A stretch of 40,569 nucleotides of DNA from an uncultured Muribaculaceae bacterium (GCA_910589425.1 CAJUSZ010000022.1:1-40569); one strand, 5' to 3'. Numbered from the stretch's first letter, positions 26,271-34,302 are shown. The notes: a model not told the origin generated them from the sequence alone. Numbers and translations: made by a program.

Positions 26271-26302
26271 CAAAGTTAGTCTTTTTCGGTGGAATCTGCA
26301 AA
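26271..26302 (-). promoter_or_regulatory. Promoter of the carboxynorspermidine-dehydrogenase-like gene
   Basis: The minus strand carries TTTG (26299-26302), 20 nt, then TAACTTTG (26271-26278), a full consensus match. Confidence 0.75.
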
Positions 26303-26451
26303 TTATAACTCTGTTTAATGGCGTTTTATGGCGGAGTGCGGAGTCTGTAAGGCTGATATGCCTTGGCGGGCGGTAGGTGGATTTATCCTGAAGATCTCTT
26401 TTCAGGCTCCGGGATAGGGCAGATCGATTTCCATTACCGGCAAAATATTGC

Positions 26452-26459
26452 TAATTTTG
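26452..26459 (+). promoter_or_regulatory. -7 box of tsaE-birA
   Basis: TAATTTTG ends only 4 nt before the tsaE ATG at 26464. TTTC lies 20 nt upstream as a near -33 box. The transcript would start at or within a few bases of the ATG, suggesting a leaderless mRNA. Confidence 0.55.
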
Positions 26460-26463
26460 CACC

Positions 26464-26880
26464 ATGAAGATCAAAGTAGACTCTCTTTCCGCTCTTCCTG
26501 TTGCCGCCGCCGAGTTCCTGAAAGCTCTCGGATCAAGGCGTGTGGTGGCGTTCCATGCCCCGATGGGCGCAGGCAAGACAACGCTTGTGGCGGAATTGTG
26601 CCGCCAGTTGGGTGTGGACGATGAAAGCGCGAGCCCGACATTCAGCATCCTCAACGAGTATCACGGTCCGGACGGGACTCCGGTCTATCATTTCGATTTC
26701 TACAGGCTTGAGTCGCCTGCCGAGGCGTTCGATATCGGCGCGGAAGATTATTTCTATTCCGGGGCATATTGCTTTGTGGAATGGCCTGATGTCGTGGAGA
26801 CGATACTCCCGGCTGATACGGCGGTGGCAAGGATCTCCGTAGAACCCGACAGTGGTGCGAGGATAATAGAGTTGGACTGA
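26464..26880 (+). CDS. tsaE: tRNA threonylcarbamoyladenosine biosynthesis ATPase TsaE
   Basis: The 138-residue product works with TsaB and TsaD to make t6A37 in tRNAs that read ANN codons. It shows the P-loop APMGAGKTTLVAELCRQLG, followed by SASPTFSILNEYHG and YHFDFYRLESPAEAFDIGAEDYF, which are diagnostic for the family. The WPD motif near residue 108 is present. The next gene starts on the last base of its stop (26880), so the two are coupled. Confidence 0.96.
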   Translation: MKIKVDSLSALPVAAAEFLKALGSRRVVAFHAPMGAGKTTLVAELCRQLGVDDESASPTFSILNEYHGPDGTPVYHFDFYRLESPAEAFDIGAEDYFYSGAYCFVEWPDVVETILPADTAVARISVEPDSGARIIELD

Positions 26881-27620
26881 TGGATATCAGAATAGAGACA
26901 TTGGAATCGGTGGAAAGCACCAATTCGTATCTTTCCGCGCGTGCGGCAAAGATCGATTATCCGCTGATGGTAGTGGCCCGCGAGCAGACGGCCGGTCGCG
27001 GGCAGCGCGGCAATTCCTGGGAGTCGGAACCGGGTAAGAACCTGACGTTCTCAATATTGGTCAGATTGAGCGATTTCCCGGCCAGAAAGCAGTTTGCCAT
27101 AAGTGAGGCCGTAGCTCTTGCTATCAGGGACGCATTGGCCGGTTTCGGACTGGAAGCAAAGGTTAAATGGCCTAACGACATTTATGTCGGCGACAGGAAA
27201 ATATGCGGAATACTTATCGAACACGCCATCATGGGCGCAAATCTGATGTATACAATAATAGGAGCGGGGATCAATGTCAACCAGCGTGTTTTCCGCAGTC
27301 CGGCGCCAAATCCCGTGTCTATGAGTCAGATACTGAACCGCGATGTGCCGCTTGATGAATTGCGCGATTCCGTTGCTTCAAGAATCGGTGAAGCGCTCGG
27401 TAATCTTTCCGGAGAGTCATTCCGGAGAAGCGTGCATTCTGAATTCTGCGGAAGTCTATGGCGTGGCGACGGTGAGTGCCACCGGTTTCGCGACACAGCC
27501 TCCGGCGAATGCTTCGACGCTGCGATCGCATCAGTGGATCCGGAAGGCCCGATCACACTGCGCCGTGATGATGGAAAAGAATCCACCTACTTCTTCAAGC
27601 AGGTGGAGTTCATTCTATAA
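26880..27620 (+). CDS. birA: Biotin-[acetyl-CoA-carboxylase] ligase, single-domain
   Basis: The 246-residue product attaches biotin to carrier proteins such as the acetyl-CoA carboxylase subunit. The signature AREQTAGRGQRGNSWESEPG sits near residue 35, with KWPNDIYVGDRKICGILIE near 98 and GAGINVNQ near 128. The N-terminal winged-helix repressor domain of Escherichia coli BirA is missing, so this is a group I ligase that should not regulate biotin synthesis directly. A C-terminal SH3-like domain is present (FDAAIASVDPEGPITLRRDD). Confidence 0.95.
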   Translation: MDIRIETLESVESTNSYLSARAAKIDYPLMVVAREQTAGRGQRGNSWESEPGKNLTFSILVRLSDFPARKQFAISEAVALAIRDALAGFGLEAKVKWPNDIYVGDRKICGILIEHAIMGANLMYTIIGAGINVNQRVFRSPAPNPVSMSQILNRDVPLDELRDSVASRIGEALGNLSGESFRRSVHSEFCGSLWRGDGECHRFRDTASGECFDAAIASVDPEGPITLRRDDGKESTYFFKQVEFIL

Positions 27621-27646
27621 AGTGTCCGGTAAGCTTTTTAGACAGG

Positions 27647-28951
27647 CTATAAAGCTGGCTCAGAGTCGGGAATGGAGTCGTAAGCCCTGATTGCCTGTTC
27701 AAACCGGGCCATAAGATCTGACATGCTGTAGAGTCCGTCGGCATTGGCTTCAAGTCCCTTGAGCTTCAGGGGCACGATCATAGGCGGATTGGCCAGATCG
27801 AGCAGTTCCATTCCGCGGAGCTGATCTACCGACTGGTACACCAGATTTATGCTGCCATATTCCTTGCCGTCGGCATCGACCCATTTCTCGACAACAAATT
27901 TGGAGCCGATGGGAGTCTTCTGTTCTATCGCTTCGGGGAGAACGTAATCGTCCACGCCCAATGCGGCGGCCACAGAGGCTATGTTGCTGTCATGACCTAC
28001 GAGAAATGTGAATTTCCTGTCCGGTGAGTTAAGCTCGTCAAACATATATTTCAGCAGAGGATTGGCTACGTTGGCTGCGACTACAGGAGCAGTGAAAAGT
28101 ACATCGCCGTATACATCCTTTATTTTCGAGATGGCCTGCATCTGTTCGCGGCTTACGGGATGTCCGAAAGTGGCCTCCAGCGTGTCGGGCACTTCATAAT
28201 ACTGGAGAATGAAAGCGTCGCTTGCGGAATTGGCGTCTTTCAGGGAGCCTTTCATGCGGGGTTCCTGCCATTTCTCGAGTATTATCTCGGTGTTGTAATT
28301 GTCAAACCCTTTGATCTTTCCTTCTTTGAATGCGGGGGAATCCTTGAGATCAAGCACTTCTGCAATCAGCGCATAGTTGGGCTCCAGCGATTCGTTTATT
28401 CCCTTGATCCCTTTCTTGCCACCCATGTCGTTGATCTGCTTCATGGCCACTTCGATGAATTCAGGGGAGACTTTGGTCAGCTGAGGACAGAACACCGGAT
28501 CCATTTTGGACGGGGAGAAACGGTGGTTGATCCTGATGTTGGCCATAGGCATGAATCCGGATGTGAAATATTGCGCTGTGGCGATTGTGCGTTGCATGGA
28601 GTTTGCATATACATTCACTTCGTCGGACGAGGGCACGTGGTTCTCCGGAAACAACCCTTGATCTACGAGCCATTTGCGAAAAAACTGTCCCATCATCGTC
28701 TCAAGCGCCCCGCCGCGTGATGTCAGCTCGCTCGGAGCCGCACTCCAGTCGGTCCATTTATGGGATGTCATATCCCCCAGCGCGCTTCCGTTGCCCGACA
28801 GAGGGGAGCGGATGTTGTGCCGGCTGAGGACGACGGCTTCCTTCAGCTTGTATTTGTTTTTGAAATTATCGGAGCGTTGTGTCTGAGCGAACGCGATGAC
28901 AGGCAACAGGAGCCCTAAAAGTATCAGCAGGAATATGCGGTTGTTTTTCAT
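27647..28951 (-). CDS. Exported histidine acid phosphatase (phytase/MINPP-like)
   Basis: The 434-residue product has a signal peptide (MKNNRIFLLILLGLLLPVIAFA). The phosphatase signature VLSRHNIRSP near residue 45 carries the nucleophile His, and the C-terminal VGHDSNIASVAAALG carries the HD proton donor of histidine acid phosphatases. Candidate substrates are inositol phosphates, glucose-1-phosphate or other phosphomonoesters in the periplasm; the sequence does not decide. The start was moved to the ATG at 28951, because the longer frame adds 27 residues before the signal peptide. A TAGATTTG box on the minus strand (28997-29004) may be its promoter; 94 nt separate it from the transporter gene. 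Confidence 0.9.
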   Translation of the reverse strand: MKNNRIFLLILLGLLLPVIAFAQTQRSDNFKNKYKLKEAVVLSRHNIRSPLSGNGSALGDMTSHKWTDWSAAPSELTSRGGALETMMGQFFRKWLVDQGLFPENHVPSSDEVNVYANSMQRTIATAQYFTSGFMPMANIRINHRFSPSKMDPVFCPQLTKVSPEFIEVAMKQINDMGGKKGIKGINESLEPNYALIAEVLDLKDSPAFKEGKIKGFDNYNTEIILEKWQEPRMKGSLKDANSASDAFILQYYEVPDTLEATFGHPVSREQMQAISKIKDVYGDVLFTAPVVAANVANPLLKYMFDELNSPDRKFTFLVGHDSNIASVAAALGVDDYVLPEAIEQKTPIGSKFVVEKWVDADGKEYGSINLVYQSVDQLRGMELLDLANPPMIVPLKLKGLEANADGLYSMSDLMARFEQAIRAYDSIPDSEPAL

Positions 28952-28996
28952 TGTGAGATGAGGTTTTGTTGATATAGCTATAGTGTGCGAAGCCGG

Positions 28997-29004
28997 CAAA
29001 TCTA
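28997..29004 (-). promoter_or_regulatory. Possible -7 box of the histidine acid phosphatase gene
   Basis: The minus strand reads TAGATTTG, 46 nt upstream of the ATG; no -33 TTTG is found at standard spacing. Confidence 0.35.
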
Positions 29005-29045
29005 CTCCGGCTCCGTTGTTACAACGCCTCAACAGCCCCGCTGGT

Positions 29046-30014
29046 TCACTTCCGCTGTACGGCTTTTCCCCGTTTATTTTCCGTCAAGTTATCTTTTTGC
29101 GACACGCTCTGTTCAGACGGGAGAGAACGGCTGATGGTTACGAGCCATACTCCGCTGAATATCAGGATTACGGCGATCCCCTTGATTATGCTGAAATGGT
29201 CGAGTCCGAGCAATATCCCGACGCTTGTGGCCACAACTGGCTGGACATAGTTATACATCCCTACTACCGTGGGGCGCAAGTTTTTCTGTCCGATCATTAT
29301 ACATATATATGCAATGTATGTCGCTCCGATCACCACAGCGGCGATCCCGAGCCATTCGCTGCCGCCGATCTCTCCCCATCCGGTGTCGGCTATCAGTCTG
29401 CTGCTTAAAGGCAGAGAGACGACGGAAGCCGACAGAAACATCCATTTCATAAGCGTTACGAGGGAATATTTACGTATGAAATTACGGTAGAGAGTCAGAT
29501 AAAGGGCATAACTCAACTGAGCCATCAGGATTACCAAGTCTCCGAGCGGAGGATTGGAGGCGTTGCTTTCGCCGGCCGACGAATTGCCGAGCATCAGAAG
29601 CAGCGCGCCTGACGCGCCTATTATTATTCCTCCGGCTTTCTTCATGCTTATCGGTTCCCGCAGGATGAGGAACGCGAGCAGCATAACCCACATGGGCATG
29701 GTTGTCGTTACAAGGCAGGCCTCGCTCGGAGTGGTCAGGCTTACCCCTATGATGAAGCATCCCTGATTCAGAAGCACGCCCAGCATTCCCGCTCCGAAGA
29801 GCCTGAGAATGTCTTTTGCGGGTACATGCTCATACGGGAGAAAGAGCGAAGTGATCCAAAACAATGCTGCGGCGCCGGCCATTCGGAAATTGACAAGCAG
29901 CAGAGGCGCGACCACCCCCGAGGCAAGCACAAGTTTCACCACAGGAGCCATCAGCCCCCATGTGAGGTTTGCGCCAAGCATCGCGACGTGTCCCTTGATT
30001 TTGGATGTGTCCAT
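29046..30014 (-). CDS. EamA/DMT-family transporter
   Basis: The 322-residue product has ten hydrophobic segments in two EamA halves (GANLTWGLMAPVVKLVL at the start; LGDLVILMAQLSYALYLTLY at the midpoint). The second half ends with the family pattern YNYVQPVVATSVGILLGLDHFS. DMT transporters of this type export or import small metabolites such as amino acids; the substrate is unknown. The start was set at the ATG at 30014. The longer frame reads into the inverted-repeat element that begins at 30040, only 26 nt upstream, which may have displaced the native promoter. Confidence 0.88.
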   Translation of the reverse strand: MDTSKIKGHVAMLGANLTWGLMAPVVKLVLASGVVAPLLLVNFRMAGAAALFWITSLFLPYEHVPAKDILRLFGAGMLGVLLNQGCFIIGVSLTTPSEACLVTTTMPMWVMLLAFLILREPISMKKAGGIIIGASGALLLMLGNSSAGESNASNPPLGDLVILMAQLSYALYLTLYRNFIRKYSLVTLMKWMFLSASVVSLPLSSRLIADTGWGEIGGSEWLGIAAVVIGATYIAYICIMIGQKNLRPTVVGMYNYVQPVVATSVGILLGLDHFSIIKGIAVILIFSGVWLVTISRSLPSEQSVSQKDNLTENKRGKAVQRK

Positions 30015-30039
30015 TTTGATGAGGTCTTTGGGGATTTTT

Positions 30040-30353
30040 AGAGCTTGTTTAAAAACAAATGTCAATATCCCGGTCGAAAAGCCTGTGGTAGATTTTGTCT
30101 TGAGACGATGGAGCATAGCGGGCTATGTGACTGAGTCGAAAGACAAAAGATGCCCTGGATTTTCGCAGTATGGTAACTTTTTTCAAACTATCAGAGCCTG
30201 GACAAACGTGAAATTTTCTTTATGCCGGTGTCTCTTTGGCTAAATTCCTGTTATTTGTCAGTCATGATGCCCGCATCACTCCTTCCTCATAACAAGCAAT
30301 TTATCTCAAAGACACACCGCCGGGATTTTCACATTTGTTATTAAACAAGCTCT
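30040..30353. mobile_element. 314-bp non-coding element with 34-bp terminal inverted repeats (MITE-like)
   Basis: The ends 30040-30073 and 30320-30353 are inverted copies with only 3 mismatches, beginning AGAGCTTGTTTAA. A second inverted pair lies at about 30225-30236 and 30308-30319 (11 of 12). A two-stem structure with the central hairpin CATAGC-GG-GCTATG lies at 30093-30148. There is no open frame of note and no transposase. The outermost end is repeated in tandem at 30355-30366. If the element starts at 30041, TA flanks both sides, a possible TA target duplication. It sits between the transporter gene and tRNA-Gln. The parent transposon is not recognisable. Confidence 0.7.
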
Positions 30354-30387
30354 AAAACAAGCTCTTAACACTCTATCAGATGAACAA

Positions 30388-30414
30388 GCGGTTAAGCATT
30401 TTTTGCTTAACCGC
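30388..30414 (-). terminator. Stem-loop downstream of tRNA-Gln
   Basis: A perfect 11-bp stem (GCGGTTAAGCA at 30388-30398; TGCTTAACCGC at 30404-30414) with a 5-nt loop lies just past the 3' end of the tRNA. The T-tract is weak. Confidence 0.7.
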
Positions 30415-30424
30415 CTGATTCCTG

Positions 30425-30495
30425 TTGTCTTACCAGGATTCGAACCTGGACAAGCAGAACCAAAAACTGCTGTGCTACCATTACACCATAAGACA
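30425..30495 (-). tRNA. tRNA-Gln (anticodon UUG)
   Basis: The minus strand folds as a complete 71-nt tRNA. The acceptor arms are TGTCTTA and TAAGACA with discriminator A, followed by a D-arm with TGGTGTAATGGTAGCA. The anticodon loop reads TTTTGGT, giving TTG at positions 34-36, and the T-arm is CCAGGTTCGAATCCTGG. The 3' CCA is not encoded. The last base pair of the anticodon stem is a U-U mismatch, which I recall also in related tRNA-Gln genes. Confidence 0.95.
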
Positions 30496-30560
30496 ATCCC
30501 TGACATTCCGGCCGATCCTGCCCACGACGCGTGTCTGCGCGAGTGGCCGCGAATGCGTTG

Positions 30561-30591
30561 CAAAGTTAGATAAATTTTTTAACCCGGCAAA
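30561..30591 (-). promoter_or_regulatory. Promoter of tRNA-Gln
   Basis: The minus strand shows TTTG (30588-30591), 19 nt, then TAACTTTG (30561-30568). The start point would lie about 60 nt before the mature tRNA. Confidence 0.75.
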
Positions 30592-30691
30592 ATTTTTTTG
30601 AATGGAGGATTGCCCTGAATGAGCGTATTGTAATAGAGCAATTTTTATATCGTGGAGATTCTTTCGTGTTATTGAAATGCTCTTTTCTCTT

Positions 30692-31654
30692 TTAGCGTTT
30701 GAACTTGATGGTTTTCTTTGTGTTGCGTTTGGGGTATTTGACTTTGATTGTTTTTGGATTGTCATAGCCGTCAACCTCTATTCGCAATACGGCTTCTTTC
30801 AGTGGCTTACCATCGTCATCTTGAAAATCAGAATCCTCATTCCAATAAACCCGGAAAAGTCCCTTTTCCACAATCCATACCAGGTCAAGATGTTCAGAAT
30901 CTTCCTCGCCATCTTCATCAATATATACACGTTCTATCGTGACATTCTCGTATGGCAATGGCTTTTTATTTTCATCAACGATATATAAATCAAGCATATT
31001 ATCACGGTCATAGTAAGCGGAAATGGCACCAACAGTAACTGCTGCTAATTCACCCAAAATTAGCGAATCATCACTATTCAGCATTATTTCCAATGGGGCA
31101 TCATCATCATCCAAGACAGTCACACGTTGCTTTTTGTATCCGATGTACGATATTTCCAGTGTGTCCCCCTTGCAAACCTTTATCTGGAAATTTCCGTCAA
31201 TATCCGTTGATGTTCCCTGTGCTGTCCGTGGGTTTATAATTGTAGCCCCAACCATAGGCTCTCTTGATATAGTACCGTCTCGTAAGGTATCTCCGTCAAG
31301 GACAACGCCTTTGACTATAATTGTGTCTGTCACTATAACAGTATCTGCAAATTCCTGAGTCGCCACACAATCTTTAGTAAAAGATGTGTCGGGAGTTTGG
31401 GATTGCACGGCAATAGGAGCAAGCATGGCTATGGCTCCTGCCGATATTCCTGCAAGATTAATCAATTTCCCAGTAAGTTGACGCGAGCGGAGTTGTTGCT
31501 CTAAATATCGCACCTCGGCCTCGCATTTGGGACACGTTCCGAGACAATCACCCTTGTAGCGACACTCTGTCGTTACAAACTCTATATCATTCGCCTCGGC
31601 TATCTGCCTACGAATCTCCTTCAATATCTTGCAAGTCTGTTTTCCTCGTGCCAT
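30692..31654 (-). CDS. Anchored protein: Cys-rich N-terminal module, one membrane helix, carboxypeptidase-regulatory-like domain
   Basis: The 320-residue product begins with a 55-residue soluble module holding Cys 8 and Cys 31, 37, 41 and 44 (CX5CX3CX2C). This module is shared almost exactly with the next upstream gene. A hydrophobic helix at about residues 60-82 follows, then a CarboxypepD_reg-like beta domain (about 113-190: GATIINPRTAQGTSTDIDGN, FQIKVCKGD). The acidic C-terminal part, including VDENKKPLPYENVTIERVYI, looks like a second beta-sandwich. The Cys module is predicted to be cytoplasmic and the rest periplasmic. It is the last gene of the radical SAM operon, 3 nt after the TonB-domain gene. 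Function unknown. Confidence 0.75.
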   Translation of the reverse strand: MARGKQTCKILKEIRRQIAEANDIEFVTTECRYKGDCLGTCPKCEAEVRYLEQQLRSRQLTGKLINLAGISAGAIAMLAPIAVQSQTPDTSFTKDCVATQEFADTVIVTDTIIVKGVVLDGDTLRDGTISREPMVGATIINPRTAQGTSTDIDGNFQIKVCKGDTLEISYIGYKKQRVTVLDDDDAPLEIMLNSDDSLILGELAAVTVGAISAYYDRDNMLDLYIVDENKKPLPYENVTIERVYIDEDGEEDSEHLDLVWIVEKGLFRVYWNEDSDFQDDDGKPLKEAVLRIEVDGYDNPKTIKVKYPKRNTKKTIKFKR

Positions 31655-31657
31655 AGC

Positions 31658-32452
31658 TTATTCATCGGGTAATTTGAAAACTATGGGTAACGTGAACCAT
31701 ACATTGACTTTCTTACCGTTAAGCATTCCGGGACTAAATCGAGGAAACGATTTGACAAGCCGGATAGCCTCTTGATCCAACGCGGGATCCTTACCTCTTA
31801 CAATCGTTGGTTCACATACATTTCCCAATGTGTCAACTTTGAATTTTACGATAATTCTTCCCTGAATACCAGCGTCCAACTGTTCTTTGGGATATTTCAA
31901 GTTTTTGGTAATAAAATTCATCATCGCCGCATTGCCTCCCGGAAACTCAGGTTGTAATTCAACACAGTTATAAATATCCCGGTCATCTGGATTTTGCGGT
32001 AATTCATCAGGTATTTCACCCTGCTTAACAATAACATCAGGAATATTGGCTACCTCTCCCTCTTTCATCATAGCCGCTTCTCTAATAGAATCGATTACTT
32101 CTCGAACCGGCAATTCACCTTCATAGTCCCATTCATCATCTCCTTCAAGCAACTCCGTAGAATCTCCTTGCAATCTATAACTATCGTCTGTCGTTTGATT
32201 TGATGAACTGCCGCAGCCTGAAAATGTAATCATACCGGCTGATAATCCGGCAAGCACAACGGCTTTACCCATCAGCTGTCGCTTACAAAGTTGTTGCTCC
32301 AGATATCGCACCTCGGCCTCGCATTTGGGGCACGTTCCGAGACAATCACCTTTGTAACGACACTCCGACGTTACAAACTCTATGTCGTTCGCCTCGGCTA
32401 TCTGCCGGCGAATCTCTTTCAATATCTTGCAGGTCTGCTTTCCTCGTGCCAT
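31658..32452 (-). CDS. Anchored protein: Cys-rich N-terminal module, one membrane helix, TonB C-terminal domain
   Basis: The 264-residue product shares its first 55 residues (Cys 8, 31, 37, 41, 44) with its downstream neighbour, at both protein and DNA level. A hydrophobic segment at about 61-80 ends in TFSGCGSSS, which resembles a lipobox, although so long a leader would be unusual for a lipoprotein. After an acidic linker comes a TonB C-terminal domain (about 165-262): FPGGNAAMMNFITKNLKYP and DPALDQEAIRLVKSFPRFSP. Unlike normal TonB it has a cytoplasmic Cys domain instead of a short N-terminus. No ExbB/ExbD genes are near. It starts 2 nt after the radical SAM gene ends. Confidence 0.82.
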   Translation of the reverse strand: MARGKQTCKILKEIRRQIAEANDIEFVTSECRYKGDCLGTCPKCEAEVRYLEQQLCKRQLMGKAVVLAGLSAGMITFSGCGSSSNQTTDDSYRLQGDSTELLEGDDEWDYEGELPVREVIDSIREAAMMKEGEVANIPDVIVKQGEIPDELPQNPDDRDIYNCVELQPEFPGGNAAMMNFITKNLKYPKEQLDAGIQGRIIVKFKVDTLGNVCEPTIVRGKDPALDQEAIRLVKSFPRFSPGMLNGKKVNVWFTLPIVFKLPDE

Positions 32453-32454
32453 AG

Positions 32455-33078
32455 TCAGTGTTTGCGGATTTGATATGTGAATAAATCGAATTTGGAGTAG
32501 CCGAGGGAGGCGAGAGCCTTGCGGCTTTCCTCGCGGTCGGCATCAGTATTGTAGTCCGGGATAAACGGTAGCCGTATCATGCAGTCTTTCTGACGGTCAG
32601 CCTCGGCGATCAAGCGCAGATTAGACAGCACACGCGAATTATCTCGGCCTGTGTATTGACGGTAAATATCCGCGTCCATATCCTTGATGTCGATAATCCA
32701 TGAATCTACCACCGGGAGGAGAGACTCGATATTCTCTTGCGTAACATTCAGCGATGTTTCCAATGTCAGCCTCCATGCCGGGCCACACAGTTCACGGAAA
32801 CGGCGGATAAAATCAGGACGTAATGCAGGTTCTCCACCGCCGAAAGTTACGCCGCCGTTGGTGGCGATGAAATATAGTTCATCAATCCTGACCTCATCAT
32901 ATAGAGACGGCGGAGTGTATTCTTTGAAACGGTCGCTGTCGCCGAGCGATTGCGGATTGAGGCAGTAACAGCAGCGGAGCGGACAGCCGTGGAAAGCGAC
33001 AAGCGTAGTTACACCATCGCCGTCGGTGGAGAGGCGATGACGGGAGATGCCGATTATTTTCGCCCGGTCTGGAGGCAT
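32455..33078 (-). CDS. Radical SAM protein of the activating-enzyme type
   Basis: The 207-residue product has the radical SAM cluster motif CPLRCCYC (Cys 32, 36, 39), the GGGEP SAM-binding motif near residue 80, and the compact size of pyruvate-formate-lyase or anaerobic ribonucleotide-reductase activases. The extra ferredoxin domain of many glycyl-radical activases is missing. No glycyl radical enzyme is encoded here. Instead it leads an operon with two proteins bearing a Cys-rich module, which may be its substrates or partners. It could also be a general NrdG-like activase. A TAACTTTG box (33108-33115) stands 30 nt upstream of the ATG. Confidence 0.88.
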   Translation of the reverse strand: MPPDRAKIIGISRHRLSTDGDGVTTLVAFHGCPLRCCYCLNPQSLGDSDRFKEYTPPSLYDEVRIDELYFIATNGGVTFGGGEPALRPDFIRRFRELCGPAWRLTLETSLNVTQENIESLLPVVDSWIIDIKDMDADIYRQYTGRDNSRVLSNLRLIAEADRQKDCMIRLPFIPDYNTDADREESRKALASLGYSKFDLFTYQIRKH

Positions 33079-33107
33079 TGCTGTCGGGTAGGCATAAGAG
33101 CCTGTGG

Positions 33108-33115
33108 CAAAGTTA
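33108..33115 (-). promoter_or_regulatory. -7 box of the radical SAM operon
   Basis: The minus strand reads TAACTTTG upstream of the radical SAM ATG; a -33 TTTG is not present at standard spacing. Confidence 0.5.
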
Positions 33116-33324
33116 GCTATAATATTGGAATTTCATGGCATTATTGGTGAAAAATCAATAAGGATATGAAGAAGGCGTCTGCGTTGGCAGAACATATCTG
33201 TAATGTGCGGCGCCGGTGATGCTGCGTTTTTTATATCTGTCTGTTTTGCCTCCGATAACATTTACCCCTCTTTTTGCGTTCCTATTTCAGAAAGGTTAAC
33301 ATCATTTTGCCTCTTGAAAGAGAA

Positions 33325-34302
33325 ATGAGCCCGAAATTCCGACAAGCCATGCTGATTATCAACCCTGTCTCCGGGACAAGGGACAAGGCTGCCATACCCG
33401 AACTTGTGGCCGCGGAGCTTGCCCATGCCGGATGCAGCCTCGATGTGCGCGGGACGTCGGCTCCTGACGACGCTCCGGCGTTTGCACGCGAGGCAGTGGC
33501 GAAAGGCTATGATGTTGTGATCACTGCCGGCGGGGACGGCACCGTCAGCGATGTGGCGTCTGTCCTGCGTGGTTCGGCTACGGCTCTTTCCATCATACCT
33601 TGCGGCAGCGGCAACGGCTTTGCGCGTGCGCTCGGTATTCCTCCGGATTTTTCTGATGCCGTGCGTCTTTTGTCGGTAGGCCGCCTGATGGATTGCGACA
33701 ATGGACTGATAAATGGACGGCCTTTCTTCTGCACGTGCGGAGTCGGTTTCGATGCCGAGGTCAGCCGCAAATTCGCATCCGAACGCCGGCGAGGCAGGCT
33801 CTCGTACATTAAGAATGCGTTGCTCGACTATCTTCAGTATCAGCCGCGCCCCTATGCCATGTCGATCGGTGGAAGAGTGATAACCGAAACCGCTTTTCTG
33901 ATCGCTATATGCAACGCGTCGCAGTATGGCAACAATGCCTATATCGCGCCTAAAGCGTCATTGACAGACGGATTGCTCGATATCACTGTGGTGCATACCG
34001 GCTCCCTCATCATGACGGCATTGGCCGGTATGGAACTTTTCACCGGCCGGATAGACCGCAATACGCTGATAGATACGTTCAGAGTGTCGTCTGCCGTGAT
34101 CACCCGGCTTGAGGAGGGGGCGGCACATATCGACGGCGAGCCTGTAGAGCTGGGAAGGCGGTTGGAGATCGGTGTGCAGCCGGCTAATCTCAGGGTGCTT
34201 GCTTCGGCGGATCAGGCTGTTTTCAAGCCTATAATTTCTCCTCTTCGTTCGATGATTGCGGATGTGGCCTCCGATATCCGTTTCGCGCTCGGAAAGAAAT
34301 AG
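33325..34302 (+). CDS. Diacylglycerol-kinase-family lipid kinase (DagK/YegS-like)
   Basis: The 325-residue product matches the DAGK catalytic family: AMLIINPVSGTRDKA at the N-terminus, the nucleotide-binding VITAGGDGTVSDVASVL near residue 70 and PCGSGNGFARALGIP near 93. The C-terminal beta domain includes DGLLDITVVHTGS and HIDGEP. Members phosphorylate diacylglycerol, sphingoid bases or related lipids at the membrane. Bacteroidales make sphingolipids, so a long-chain-base substrate is possible but not shown. The start was moved to the ATG at 33325, next to the conserved first strand. It is probably transcribed alone. Confidence 0.9.
   Translation: MSPKFRQAMLIINPVSGTRDKAAIPELVAAELAHAGCSLDVRGTSAPDDAPAFAREAVAKGYDVVITAGGDGTVSDVASVLRGSATALSIIPCGSGNGFARALGIPPDFSDAVRLLSVGRLMDCDNGLINGRPFFCTCGVGFDAEVSRKFASERRRGRLSYIKNALLDYLQYQPRPYAMSIGGRVITETAFLIAICNASQYGNNAYIAPKASLTDGLLDITVVHTGSLIMTALAGMELFTGRIDRNTLIDTFRVSSAVITRLEEGAAHIDGEPVELGRRLEIGVQPANLRVLASADQAVFKPIISPLRSMIADVASDIRFALGKK

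Noticed and set aside
30040..30495. tRNA-Gln as an attachment site of an integrated genomic island
   Set aside because: No integrase and no duplicated tRNA end were seen. The neighbouring element has terminal inverted repeats instead.
30306..30563. 85-codon minus-strand frame over the tRNA
   Set aside because: It reads straight through the tRNA and its terminator and has no protein features.
31658..32452. Calling the TonB-domain protein a normal energy transducer
   Set aside because: It has a 55-residue cytoplasmic Cys module and an acidic instead of a proline-rich spacer, and no ExbB/ExbD genes are near.
32455..33078. Reading the radical SAM gene as part of a glycyl-radical-enzyme system
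   Set aside because: No glycyl radical enzyme gene lies in the window, so the partner cannot be claimed; kept as a general activating-enzyme type.
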